From NCBI GenBank assembly GCA_024699855.1, contig JAMPIQ010000002.1, positions 7,502,001-7,566,000 on the forward strand: a DNA stretch of 64,000 bases, written 5' to 3'. Below, piece after piece: positions 24,087-40,648 of this stretch. The notes beneath the pieces were generated by a model. That model was not told the origin of the DNA, did no database searches, and worked only from the letters and a program-made list of their open reading frames with translations. Numbering within the stretch: position 1 is the stretch's first letter; each line of letters begins with the position of its first letter. Made by a program: the position numbers and the translations under genes. Source of the stretch: Aphelenchoides besseyi. Lineage: Eukaryota; Nematoda; Chromadorea; Rhabditida; Aphelenchoididae.

Positions 24087-26908
24087 ATGTCACGGCGTTT
24101 CGACCGGCTTCTTGGTATGTTTCAGAGAGTCGACTGATGATTCCAATTGTTCAGAAAGTGCCACTGATCAAACCCTTGTCGAGCCGAATTGGGAGCAAAT
24201 TTTGGAGTGTGTTGATGCAATTCGTGGTGGTGAAGTGAAGTGAGTTGACAACAATCGAAGCAACTAATTTTGATTTAGTGTTAAAACAGCTCTGCAGTCA
24301 ATTCAAAAGCGATTTCATTCCGAGAATCCACATACCGCACATCACGCACTTCTCGTCCTCGAAGCGTGTGTTAAGAATTGTGGGAAAAAGGTGAGCAGTT
24401 GCTACGATTGGTGTCATTACGTTTTTGTTTATAGTTTCACAATGAAATTGCAACAAAGGAGTTCATGGAGGACATGAAGAATTTGGTGATTGAGAACGCG
24501 CCGGACAAAGTCAAAAACAAAGTACTCGAACTGATTCAATGTTGGGCCTCAGCTTTCGAAAAGTATCCCGAGTACAAGATCGTCTGTGACACGTTGAGTT
24601 TCATGCAAATGTACGGCTATGAATTCCCGAAATTGAAAGAAGCAGACGCAATGTTTATGGCCGATTCAGCCCCCGATTGGGCTGAAGGCGACAACTGTTT
24701 CCGGTTTGTTTTCGGAAAGTTTTCCGACAAAAGAAAAGATTTTAGTTGTCGAGTGGAGTTCGGAATGTTTACAAGAAAACATCATTGTCGCAGTTGCGGT
24801 CAGATTTTCTGTGATCGATGTTCGAGTCGTCAAATGATTTTGCCGCAATTTGGAATCGAAAAGAAAGTTCGCGTGTGTGAGACTTGTTTCAGCAAATACG
24901 ACAGAGATAAAGTGAAACAAACAGTTGAAAAGGTAGTCGATTAGTTTTGTTCAAATGGGTGGGAGGTTCTTGAGAGGTTTGAAATAGTCTCCATCAAAAC
25001 CACTTTCCGTCTCATTTTGGTCGATCAGTTCTTGAAAGCCAGTTGTCTGATTTTCTCAGTTTACGAAAATGTCTTACGGACATCGACGTCCATTCTCTGT
25101 TCAATCTCAAAGATCGAATGCAAATGGTGCACAAAGAGGCGGACAAAATTGGTTGAATCGTTTCGTATCGGCGGTTTTCGATCCCACTCCTCAACTTTCT
25201 TCCCGTCGTAAATTGACTTATGGGGTGTGATTCTTTAAACTTCTCGTACTTTTCATTCTCAACTTTAACGATCTTGTTTTCAGACTGCTGGTCAACAACA
25301 ACAAAATGGTGCGCCGAACTCGAAGGCGGAAGAAGAAGCTCGTCAACGCGAACTACAAGAACAAGAAGAACTTCAACTTGCGTTGGCTATCAGTCAAAGT
25401 GAAGCAGAAGCCAAGGAACGTCAACGTGGCTCCAGCAGTTTGTATCGTCGTGATGATTTTGGTTCGTCCAACTACTCGAACAGTTTCAATGAAATGTCAA
25501 AAATTGAATCCGCTCCGTCGACTTCCGAATACGCATTCATCTATCGTGATGCTGGTCAAAATGCGATTGAAGAAGATGATGATGAAATCGATCCAGCGCT
25601 TTCACGTTATTTGGACAAACAATACTGGGAACAACGTCAAGCGGCACGTGAAGCAACGTCGAATGCTACGCTTGCAAGCAACATCGAATTCAAAGCTTCG
25701 GCTCCACCGCCAAGCGAAATGTCGTTCTCGTCCGGAGGCCCGACGGCGAGTGATTATGCAGCTTTAGCCAATCATCCGTCACAGCTGAATGGCAACCAGT
25801 CATTGCAAGCCTCGGCCTCAGCAACTCCAAATGGAATTGCGGCAAGTAATGGATTTGGGTTTGAAGCGTCGACGAAAAGTTTTACGATCGATCAACATCT
25901 CGCCGATTTGTCGTTGACTCCGAAACAACTTCCAACCAATGAAATGGAACAAACCGTTGCTTTTTGTGATGAACTGCGAGATCAAGTAGCACATAAAACG
26001 CTCTCGTTGATTCAATTTTTAAATTTCAGGTCGACACGATGAACAATCGCATGCGATCGAATTTACTTCGAGGACGTCCGATCGTTAACGATTCGGCAAT
26101 TCACTCGCTGTTCGCTCGTTTGACTGCAAAACACGAAGAAGTCTTGTCGCGAATGGCAAATTTGGATTCTCAACGCGGTCAGTTTGATTACTGTCGAATT
26201 TGAAATATGATCAGTTTTTTAGAACACTTCGAGGGTCTTCAAGATCGTTTGGCACACATTCAAGAGACTCGTCAAGCGTTGAATGCACTTCGCGAAGAAC
26301 ACGAAAATCAACGACGTGCACGTTTGGAAGAAGAACAACGTCTCCGTCAACAGCAAATTCTTCAGAAGCTTGAGGCTGTTCGTCAACAAAAACATGTGAG
26401 TTTGCAACTTGAACTTCGGCTGAAATTTCATGACTTTAAGGATATGCTCGTTCAACAACGTCAAGCAGCAATGCAACGTTTTCAACAACAGGAGTATCAA
26501 ATTCAGCAAAGTCGTACTTCACAAGCAGTTCCGCCGCAAGCTTCGATTCCACAATCGATGGTCATGTCGCAACCGGTTGTTATGCATTCGAATACTCAAC
26601 CTATGATGCCTCAACAACATCATTATTCTTCGCAAGGGATTCAACAATCGATGCCACCAATTTCGCAGCCAATTCAACAACCAATACAACAAGTCTATCG
26701 AACGCCATCAGAATACGAAATTCAACAGCCGGTCCCGATGCAAAACTTGGATTTTGATCTTCTGAATCTGTTGGGAACTCCAAATCCGCCAAATGCTCAG
26801 CCATCGCAGATCTACAGTCCAAGTCAACCACAAGCACCATCAGCCGTTTCCCAACAATCCAATTTGATTGATTTCTTCGATTCGAATCCGACTCAAAATC
26901 ATCATTAA
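24087..26908 (+). CDS. hgs: HGS/Hrs, ESCRT-0 subunit (VHS, FYVE, UIM)
   Basis: Endosomal sorting factor that binds PI3P and ubiquitinated cargo with STAM. The first exon (ATG 24087) encodes MSRRFDRLL, and splices at GTATGT to ESATDQTLVEPNWEQIL, the start of a VHS domain. The VHS continues through HHALLVLEACVKNCGKKFH and ends FPKLKEADAMF. The FYVE finger follows: DNCFRCRVEFGMFTRKHHCR, then SCGQIFCDRCSSRQ and RVCETCFSKY, including the R(K)HHCR signature. A 43-nt intron splits FR-CRVEF. A ubiquitin-interacting motif is seen as EEELQLALAISQSEAEAK-like sequence. The GAT-like helical region and coiled coil (HFEGLQDRLAHIQETR, EEQRLRQQQILQKLE) come next, followed by a Gln/Pro-rich tail with LIDFF near the end, a possible clathrin-box-like motif. 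The total, about 750 residues, matches the family. Confidence 0.94.
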
Positions 26909-27656
26909 CATTCGAAACCCCCTCTTTCTAACGTGTCAAGCGATGTTCATTAAAACCATGTGGAATTTCTGTATTTCATGTTAGTCGACGTTATTCTCTC
27001 TTTTTGTAAATGAAAGTAGTGCATCATATTCCGGACATTGACAGTAATTTTATACGAAATACTTCACTATTATAAAATCAAATATCAACTGAAATTTTCT
27101 ATTTTCTTGTCAATAAGATTGGAAGTTGCATCCTTCAGACAATAAACACCCAAAACAACTGAGTTTGATCGCTTCATTGATGAGTTATGATGTGGAACAG
27201 CTACACACGTACAAGACCACGAATTTGCAAATGAAGTCGAAAAAAATGAAAACCCACAGTCGACGGTTTGATCTAACGGTCAAGTTCAATAAGATCGCTG
27301 GTTCAATAGAATCGATGTTTATTGTATCTATGAACTAACAGTAAGAGTTCTTATGCTCTATTATTATACGAAGATTTCTTCATCTATCTTGTAGTTTATC
27401 AAAGAAGTCAGATGTTTGCGGTGTGCTGTCTAAATAGATGGAAATGATTGCAATTATTGGAAAGCGGAACAAACACCAAAGTATTGAACCTACGACTCGC
27501 CGACCAAACCGAACTTATAAACGCCGTTTCCGGCCGTTGCTTGACCTTGGGCAGCTCGCCGAAGCAAAAACAGTCGCGGCGTGTTGCTTCTCGTTTATTT
27601 TTGTTGATCGAAAGGTTGTTCATATCCTATTAGTTTTCAGTTGTCGACAATCAAAA
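26909..27656. other. Intergenic, no gene seen
   Basis: A/T-rich. Frames at 27126-27338 and 27438-27656 have no recognisable content. A TTTTCAG acceptor at about 27640 precedes the start of the next gene by 16 nt. Confidence 0.5.
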
Positions 27657-28870
27657 ATGAGCACCAAAGGTGGTCCCCGAGTTAAACTGAACAGCGGACA
27701 TGAAATCCCGTTGGTTGGATTTGGAACGTACAAAATCACTGGTCAAGAAACAATTGATAAAGCAGTCAATGCTGCGCTCGAAGCTGGTTGTAAGTCATTG
27801 GTTTTCTTTCTTGTGCAAATGTTTTTAAGATCGGCATTTCGACACGGCAAAGGTTTTTCAATCGTCTCTTTTTGTTCAATTTTGTTTTAGTATTACAAGA
27901 ACGAGCCGGAATTGGGCAACGCTTTTGAGGTTTGTATTCGTTGTGTGCGTGTTGAAGCTGTGGATTTCAGAAGTTGCTTCCGAAGTACAATCTGAAACGC
28001 GAAGACATTTACATAACAACGAAATTGTGGCCGGCAGCTGAAGGAAACTCGGAAAAGATTCCTGAACAAGTGCAAGAGTCATTGAAGAACTTGAAGACCG
28101 AGTAATATCTTTAATCTTGGCAATTTCATCTTATTTTCTCAGTTACTTGGACCTCGTTCTAATTCACTATCCCAAATCAGACGAGCGGGAAAACGAAGAC
28201 GAGAAGAACGCCGAAAACCGTCGTGACTGTTGGTTGGCGTTGGAGAAGGAGCATCGTAGGTTGTTTGTGAGTTTGATTGAATGATTCGAAGCTGCAGAAA
28301 AAGGCATCATTCGTTCAATTGGTGTTTCCAATTACGAGGTTCGTCACATGGAAGAACTCCCGGCTTATCAAACGATTGTTCCAGCCGTCAACCAAGTCGA
28401 AGTTTGTTTTTGTTTGCTGATGCCCACAAATCTGTTTTTTAGTATCATCCACACTTCCAACGAAGAGATATCAAGGAGTATTGCAAAAAACACGGGATTT
28501 TCTTTCAAGTGAGTAATTTAGAATCGTTTAGTTCATTTTCCTTTTGAAGGCCTATTCGTCATTGGGCCGTCAAGAACCGGCGCTTGTCAACGATTCGGTG
28601 ATCGTTGAAATTGCCAAAAAATATAACACGACAGTTGAGGTCTGCATAGCTTTGCACTTGAAACAACCGCACATTAATTTCCAGCAAATCCTTTTGGCTT
28701 TTGCCACCAATCAATCCATCGGGATCGTGCCGAAGTCCACGACTCCGGAACGAATTCGCAACAACTGGAAGGTTTTGGAGGTCACTCTCAACGAAGAAGA
28801 TTTGAAACGATTGAACTCAATTGATAAGGATCAACATTACATTCGTTGTACTCCATGGTTAGTTAAATAG
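27657..28870 (+). CDS. Aldo-keto reductase
   Basis: A cytosolic NADPH-dependent (beta/alpha)8-barrel oxidoreductase. Seven to eight exons. Landmarks: LNSGHEIPLVGFGTYKI, AALEAGYRHFDTAKYYKNE (catalytic Asp and Tyr), IYITTKLWPAAEG (catalytic Lys), YLDLVLIHYPKS (catalytic His), SIGVSNYEVRHMEEL, VPAVNQVEYHPHF, and AYSSLGRQEPAL. The NADP-binding GIVPKSTTPERIRNN is present. Near the 3' end a 45-nt intron (about 28640-28684) happens to be open and in frame; removing it gives TVEQILLAFATNQSIG, which fits the family, while retaining it adds 15 residues. The protein ends shortly after the NADP site region with YIRCTPWLVK. Substrate unknown. Its TAG lies about 100 bp from the convergent membrane-protein gene. 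Confidence 0.92.
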
Positions 28871-28970
28871 ACTGATAACTCTTTCTTGCTCTTACTGTTT
28901 ATTGGTGGATTGATCAATAAAAGTGATCACCTGTTAAGCCGATCTCTCTCGTTGTAGACGATAAAATCTC

Positions 28971-30471
28971 TTAAATGTTCCACGGGTTTGGAGCAAAGAC
29001 ATCGTCCTTATCGTCGACATTCGTTTCTTTTTCTAAGCGACGTGGTCGTGGATCGGAGGTTGTGCGTTGCAACGCGGTATTCCGTTGAAACGAATGAGCA
29101 CGTCGAGAGCGTCGAATACGCCAAATCGAAATGTAACAAACGCAAATCCAAAGCAACAAGCCAACTCCAGCGCCAATAGGAATCCAAATCTTCAGAATTT
29201 TGCTTTGATACCATGATCCTCTTTCTTTTTCATTTGCAACCAATTGAAGTAACGATGTAGCAGTTTGATTAGTGCACGTCAGAAGACCCGAAATTTGAAG
29301 CAAACTTGTCAGTCTCAATTCTTTTGGACACTGACGACATAGTTAATTTGATGCTAGGCTAACTTTACCAGTGTGTTGAGTTGCTGAGCCGAAACTTCAA
29401 TTCGTCCGCCGTTCATTTGTTTTACTGTTTCTTTACATCCGATCTTTTTGAACGTCAATTGACCGCTGCATTTGGCCCTGAAATGGGGAAATTAGAGTTT
29501 GGTTGTCGAGATAACCGTGTATTTGAGTTATCGTGCACCGATAGAATCAAAGGAGTATCGGGAATTTGAACTGTGATGTTGAATGAACGGCCAACAGAAA
29601 TTTTGCCCAGTGAAAAAGCTGAAAAGATACGATCACGAACCTCAACCACGAACTGAACCTGAGCGTTTCGATCGCTTGTTGTCAATCGATTTCATTGGCA
29701 AAAGAATTGAGGAGCTTGAATCAAAGACTGAAAATGAAATTGAGCAGATTACTTTCAGTTGTAGTCACTTGTTGCATTCTGTGGATGCTCTTTCATAGTA
29801 TGATTTTTCTTATCCGGCGATTTGGTGTGATTGTTAAGTAAGAAGACGTAAAGAGAGCCCATTGCATCACTGGCGCTAATTTTCGTTGGAATCGCGTTTA
29901 AAAACAAGCTGCAAGATTTCGTCGTGGCTATTCACTTCACTTACCGCGCAGTTGAGTTCGTGTTCTCATCGGAAGTTTGATTGTCACAATTGGTCCGTGC
30001 TTTCAAACTCAACAGGTCTTTTCGGCTGATCATTTTGCTTTCCGGTCCTAAACTCTGCAGTTCGTTTCATGCGTTCGATTCGTAACCTTTAAGTCCAATG
30101 AAAAGGTTTTCGCTTGTTCGATTTGTACAGAAAGTTCCTCCAACGTTGAAAATTGGTTGAACGTTGTGAGCAGACGAATTGAACATCAAAACTAAATCGA
30201 CTTGCAACGACGGAAGTCGAACGTCGAACCACGTGCTTTTTTCGAGCGAAAATGACTTTGACCAATCGGAATTCTTCGTCAAGTCGATTGTAATGATCGA
30301 CTGTTGAACGAACTTAGGGACAAGCGGACTGTTAAACTCTGGAGTCTTGATTGTTGGTGATTGAGCGTCGAGCAATTGCTTAGGAGCAATAGGAGACTCG
30401 TTAGCGGTAACGAAGAAAAGAAGAAGAATCGACAAAAAGATCGAATGTTCAATCCATTTTAATCCGTTCAT
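28971..30471 (-). CDS. Type I membrane glycoprotein, unrecognised
   Basis: I do not recognise this protein. The model starts at ATG 30471 with a clear signal peptide (hydrophobic IFLSILLLFFVTA). A Thr/Ser-rich ectodomain with many N-glycosylation sequons follows over about six small exons: FNSSAHN, CTNRTSENL, CDNQTSDENTNST, FNITVQIPDTPLILSV, CSGQLTFKKIGCKE. Near the C-terminus are CTNQTATSLLQLV, one transmembrane segment (IWIPIGAGVGLLLWICVCYI) and a basic cytoplasmic tail (RIRRSRRAH, DPRPRRLEKE) ending APNPWNI. Several introns were placed to keep the frame open, all GT-AG and about 39-45 nt, so individual junctions could be off. A cell-surface receptor or adhesion-type protein is plausible; nothing more specific is justified. 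It is convergent with the aldo-keto reductase and divergent from TAF13. Confidence 0.65.
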
Positions 30472-30771
30472 CTCCAACCTTGTGCTTTTGAAGAGTCCGA
30501 ATCTTTTCCCACCGCGTTCGTTGCTGTTTTTTGTTGAATTTCTAATGAGTTGTCTGAATATTTTAGGTTTTATGGACGTTAAAATTGTTTTCGTGTGTTG
30601 ATCAACGTTACTTGTCAGTATAGAACTCTAGTTTATTTACATTCGGACATTTTTGAGAGCTTTTGAGTGGTGGCTATCGACTAGCACTTCGAAAATCGTT
30701 GGAGTAAACTCCGTTATCCGAGCCACATTGCTTTGCTTTTTCCATCTAATGTGTTGCTAACCAATTACACG

Positions 30772-31233
30772 ATGAACGCTGAAGACGCTGAGAAAGCTGT
30801 TTTTGGATCGGATGAGGAAGATGAAGAGGAAAAAAAGAAGACACCTGAGGAGCGAAAACAGATCTTTCGACGTGAATTGGCTTTAATGTTGTACGGTTTC
30901 GGAGATTCAAAAGTGGGTTAATCTACGTTTACACTTTTAATTTCTAGTTTTCAGGAGCCGCGAGATGACACTCTGGAAGCTTTGGAACGAATTGTCATGG
31001 AGTGAGTTTTTCTATTCCCCAAAATTTGCATTCTTATTGTCTTCAGATACATTCAGGTGTTGTGTCAGAAGGCGTTGAGTGTTGGCAAGCCGAATCGAAT
31101 TGGTTTGGACGATATCTACTACTTCATTCGTCGTGATCCGAAGAAGTTCGCTCGCGTTAAGGAGCTGTTGTCCAAGTTCGAGGAATTGAAGAAGGCTCGT
31201 AAGCCGTTTGAAGAAATGAAGGAAATCATCTGA
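30772..31233 (+). CDS. taf13: TFIID subunit 13 (TAF13)
   Basis: A histone-fold subunit of general transcription factor TFIID that pairs with TAF11. Three exons code for about 125 residues. After an acidic start (AVFGSDEEDEEEKKK) the fold reads IFRRELALMLYGFGDSKEPR, LEALERIVMEYIQVLCQKAL, SVGKPNRIGLDDIYYFIRRD and PKKFARVKELLSKFEELKKA, matching the TAF13 histone fold (MMYGFGD, RKDPRKFARVKDLL). Stop TGA at 31231. An upstream in-frame stretch exists, but the ATG at 30772 gives the normal N-terminus. The vinculin gene converges from the right. Confidence 0.93.
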
Positions 31234-31794
31234 ACTCGCGTATCTGTTTCTTTTAAAATTTGTGTACATTTCTGTCCATCAGCTGTTCTATGAATAGAAA
31301 CGTTTATTACGGTCAACATCCGTCTTTTGGGTTTGTAACAAACAAAAGAAACAAAGAAATTCTAAAGACAATCAGAAGGTTGGAAACTAACTAAAATGCG
31401 TCGAAGTTGGGGGAATTTATCGCGGTTCTTGGCGATCTACAATAAATAACGCAGTCCGGACATCGTAATTCCTTCGTGCGTTTTCGCTGGGAATTTGTTT
31501 AAAGATGTGAGGCAAAAGGTTTCTACAGGTTGGGGAGGGAAGGCACACTGCGGTAGTTGGAGCAGTAGAAGGCACTAGATACCAAATCGGGTTTATATGT
31601 GGAAAGAAGGTGTGCAGTAAGCAGCAAGGGAATCAGTGTTAAAAACTAGTTACTTCGAACTAACAATATAGAGAGAAATAGGCAGCATGGTTTGAATGAA
31701 TGAGCATAAGAAAAGAATTTGAAATGCGGTCGATGGATAAAAATATTTAAATGCGCAAAAGTTCTTGTCAATAGAAAGCAGTTCCGGAAAAAAC
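31234..31794. other. Convergent 3' intergenic gap
   Basis: 3'UTRs of TAF13 (+) and vinculin (-). A G/A-rich tract lies at 31500-31630. No coding frame of note. Confidence 0.5.
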
Positions 31795-37411
<5,617 letters not shown>

Positions 37412-38965
37412 TTTGATTGGTTGCTACGATTGGACTGTTGGAACCTGTTAGGCGGATTGTGTTCGCCGCTGCATACCACGATGGCAGTGGTTGTTGAAAG
37501 AAAAGGCGATGGTCGCTCAATTGACCCTAAACGATCGTTGTATTCAAATTCGATGTCATCGAACGAAATCACGACTAAACGGCGAAATGTCCAAAACGAA
37601 AAGAGAAAGTGGGCAGAAAACGGACTACGAAACGCACGACTATAATCATTTACAAGGGCTGTGAGTGGAGAAGAGAAGCCCAAGGTGATTGGGTCTCCAA
37701 TCCACCTGCTTTAAAGACGCACTTGTTGAGCCCCGGGAAGAGAGATCCTCTCGACAGGCGAAAAGAAAAAGCGTTGCAGATCCCGAAGCGTTTTAATTGG
37801 TCGCGATTGTTCCGGGGACCAAACCGTCGACTGAACCGGAAAACGAGTCGAAAACAAACGTCCGAAAAAACGACGACGAAAAGTGTTCAGTTGATTGGAT
37901 TTTGACGCAGAAAAAAACAGCGAAATGCGCGAAGTGTGTGTTGTAAAATTGCAGTCAAACGACAAAAAGCCGAGCGCTGCGTGGAGACGCAACAAAACTG
38001 ACCGACGCGAAATGCCGGAAAGTCGGTGGACAACGTCGTCGTTTGGCCGCTGGTGTTTCTCGTGGGCAGCGCTTCGAAACGCGGACCCAAAAGCTTCGCT
38101 GCTCGAAACTCATCGCACGGCTTTTCGCCGTTAAATGGGCGGGAACAGACGGTCGAATTTTTGCGGAGGCGGAAGACGATCGAAAATTACGGCGATTGCC
38201 GTTCACTCGACCCGTAAATAAACACGATGATCCAAATGACCAGTCGAACTGAGCTTCTGGTGTTCACCCAACAGCTCACAAACGGAAACATCGACTGGTC
38301 GCGTCAACACAAAAAGTTTGATTGTCGAGATGCTCTTCGACCAAACTCATTCAATTGACTCTGTGGATGGCTGCCGACGCGCCTGCCATTTGAGAGAACG
38401 TGCGGCCCGGAAATCGAATCAGATCGCTTTCTGTTTCGCGGCCAATCCAAAAGTCAAAGTTCGAAACACACGAATAAGTTGAAGGTCAAATGGAAAGTTT
38501 TTTGGAGAACGCAAATCGAATGCACGCAAACGCACGTGAAACCGAAGAAAAAACGTATGATTCCGCGATATCAAACGCGTCAGAGGACGTAAAAATCGGA
38601 AGGAAAATCAAAACGCGAAGACCTTTTTTCCATACAAAATTCTTATGCGTCACGTTCACCAAAAAAACTTTCTCTGATTCACGAGTAGATGCGATGAGCC
38701 CGAAGGCAAACGTTCCGGTGAGACGCAGGAATTCGATTTGCATAAAAGCACTTTTGACTTGCAGTCGAAATGACGCAAAAAATCGAAGTTTCCGCAAAAA
38801 AACTCACAGCGCAAAAGAGCGGTCGAGAGGCGATCGAATGGACACGCGGGAATGAGCCCCGAGTTGCTTTCAAACCAACTGCTTGACAATAATCTTTTAA
38901 TTAGAACAGAAGACTAGCAATCACACAGTAGAACAACTAGGGGACCACAATCGGTGGTGGCACAA
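37412..38965. other. Upstream region of vinculin, CGAAA-rich
   Basis: Short overlapping frames on both strands, none with a domain. The stretch 37.6-38.9 kb is unusually rich in CGAAA/TTTCG words and poor in A/T runs. Best read as the vinculin promoter region together with the 3' flank of the leftward gene at 38966. Confidence 0.45.
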
Positions 38966-40239
38966 TCACACAACGGTGCTTTCGGTTTTGTGCCAAAAGG
39001 CTCGTAGACGAATCGGACGACAGAAAACACGACAAATTTCGTCCCAAATTCCGTTCGGTTCCACTTCAATCACGATCTCATTCGCGTGTTTGGGATCGAA
39101 AGATAAGAGCAGATTGGCGTCCTGAAATCGAAGTCACTTGCCGTTCCCGACATCACGAAGCTTACGGCGACAATGTACGCGCAGAATTGGGAGATGTTCT
39201 GATGCAGAAGAAATTCGCGTCGTCTGTAAAAAAGCAAACGCTCTTGATCGGATTTCGTGCTGCTCAAACGCTCGATCTCAAAACTGAAATCAAACGAACT
39301 GAAAAGGTCGAGAACGAACGGATTACCCGATTCCACTGATATCCGTGCAACAACTGCTGATGCAACGTTTGATCTCAGCGATCCGCATTTGGTGTTCATC
39401 TGCTTGTCTAAACCACAAGATCAACACGTCAAATAAACAACTTACAACAATAAATTCGTGTACTCTTTTGCGAAGAATTGGCACAATTTCAACGAAGAGA
39501 TCAAACGCGAATAGATCTCGACCAGTGGCGGCAAATCCGCTAACTCGCGATTCTTCAACGACCACAAGACTTTTTTGAGATGAACTTGGATTTCGTACCA
39601 CTTCATCATGTCGAAGCAATCGGCACACAAAATCAATGGACCACTACGACGCTGGAATTCAGCGATTTCAATTGGATAGCTGAAAGCAACTCACTTCATT
39701 TTCGCTCACTTGCTCTGCCGAATTCGTCAGTTCACGTCTCCATTCGAAATAATAACCATCTTTAGCGAATTTGTTTCCCTCTTCGGCTTTAAGTTTTCCT
39801 GAAGTTTAAAGCCGCAACTTGAATGAAAAAACAAATTTAACTTACGAGCATAGAAATGAGTTGTGTAACGTTCGGAATTAGCCCAGATGACCAGATGGCA
39901 AACGTTACATTGTTTGTTGTTCGGCAAGCGTCGTTTTCCGTAAAAGTTCAATGCTTTCGTCGCATCTGAAATCGAAAATTGACAACCAACACGAAATGAT
40001 GGTCACCAGTTCCGGTCATGCGAATCGAAATCTGAATAGCGAAATCCAAACGTTCAATGAAATCGCGAGCTTGATTGACTTTCTGCTTGAAAAAGCGATC
40101 ACGACGACGAGCAAAATAGAAAGTGTAATTGAATGAGGTGCCTACAAACGAATGTTTAGTCGGAAATCGCCATTCGTTTACCGAATTTCTGTTTTTGTTC
40201 CGTTTTTATTCGCTCGTTACCGTTGATCACATCGTCCAT
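38966..40239 (-). CDS. Conserved-looking protein with two CxxC motifs, unrecognised
   Basis: Eight small exons splice in phase to about 320 residues. The ATG at 40239 lies 2 nt after a CTTTCAG acceptor, the pattern of a trans-spliced leader. Order: MDDVINGNERIKTEQKQKFG; a basic helix (FARRRDRFFKQKVNQARDFI); LNFYGKRRLPNNKQCNVCHL, with VIWANSERYTTHFYARK; then EGNKFAKDGYYFEWRRELTN; PLILCADCFDMMKWYEIQVH; a helical middle (ADLPPLVEIYSRLISSLK); SDQERLLFYRRREFLL; and a C-terminal IVIEVEPNGIWDEICRVFCR ending KTESTVV with TGA at 38966. The CNVC and CADC pairs suggest a zinc site, and the first resembles a U1/matrin-type finger. I do not recognise the family. All introns are GT-AG, 40-60 nt, so the gene is probably expressed. 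Confidence 0.65.
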
Positions 40240-40648
40240 CTCTGAAAGCTCGAAGTTACGAGAAAAGAAATCGCGTTTGCTGAACCCCACGGAAATGTTT
40301 TGACGTGAAATTGGATTTGAAAGCGGAAAATCACACGCGAAGATGATCGCCGTTTTATGGCATTCGCTCAAAGGCGGAGGATTCACCGTCCACCCACCGG
40401 AGATCAAAGAGGTGAAACGACCGAAGAATATCAAAACAAACTTCGTTCCATCGCAATGCTAAACTCCGCCGTACAGAAATGACTTTCAATTCAATTTACA
40501 ACTTCTTTTCTTCTTGTTGCTTCTCGCAGAGAATTTCGACTTCTGGCGAAACGATTCAGCAGATTCCGACATTCTTATCGACCCCGTTTCAACTTTGCGT
40601 TATTGCGTTCTATATCAATGATCTCAAGCTTCTAATCAACCGGTCACG
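40240..40648. other. Divergent intergenic gap
   Basis: Between the unrecognised leftward gene and the CenH3-like locus. Probably a shared promoter; the 92-codon minus frame at 40156-40434 is the 5' flank of the leftward gene read through. Confidence 0.45.
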
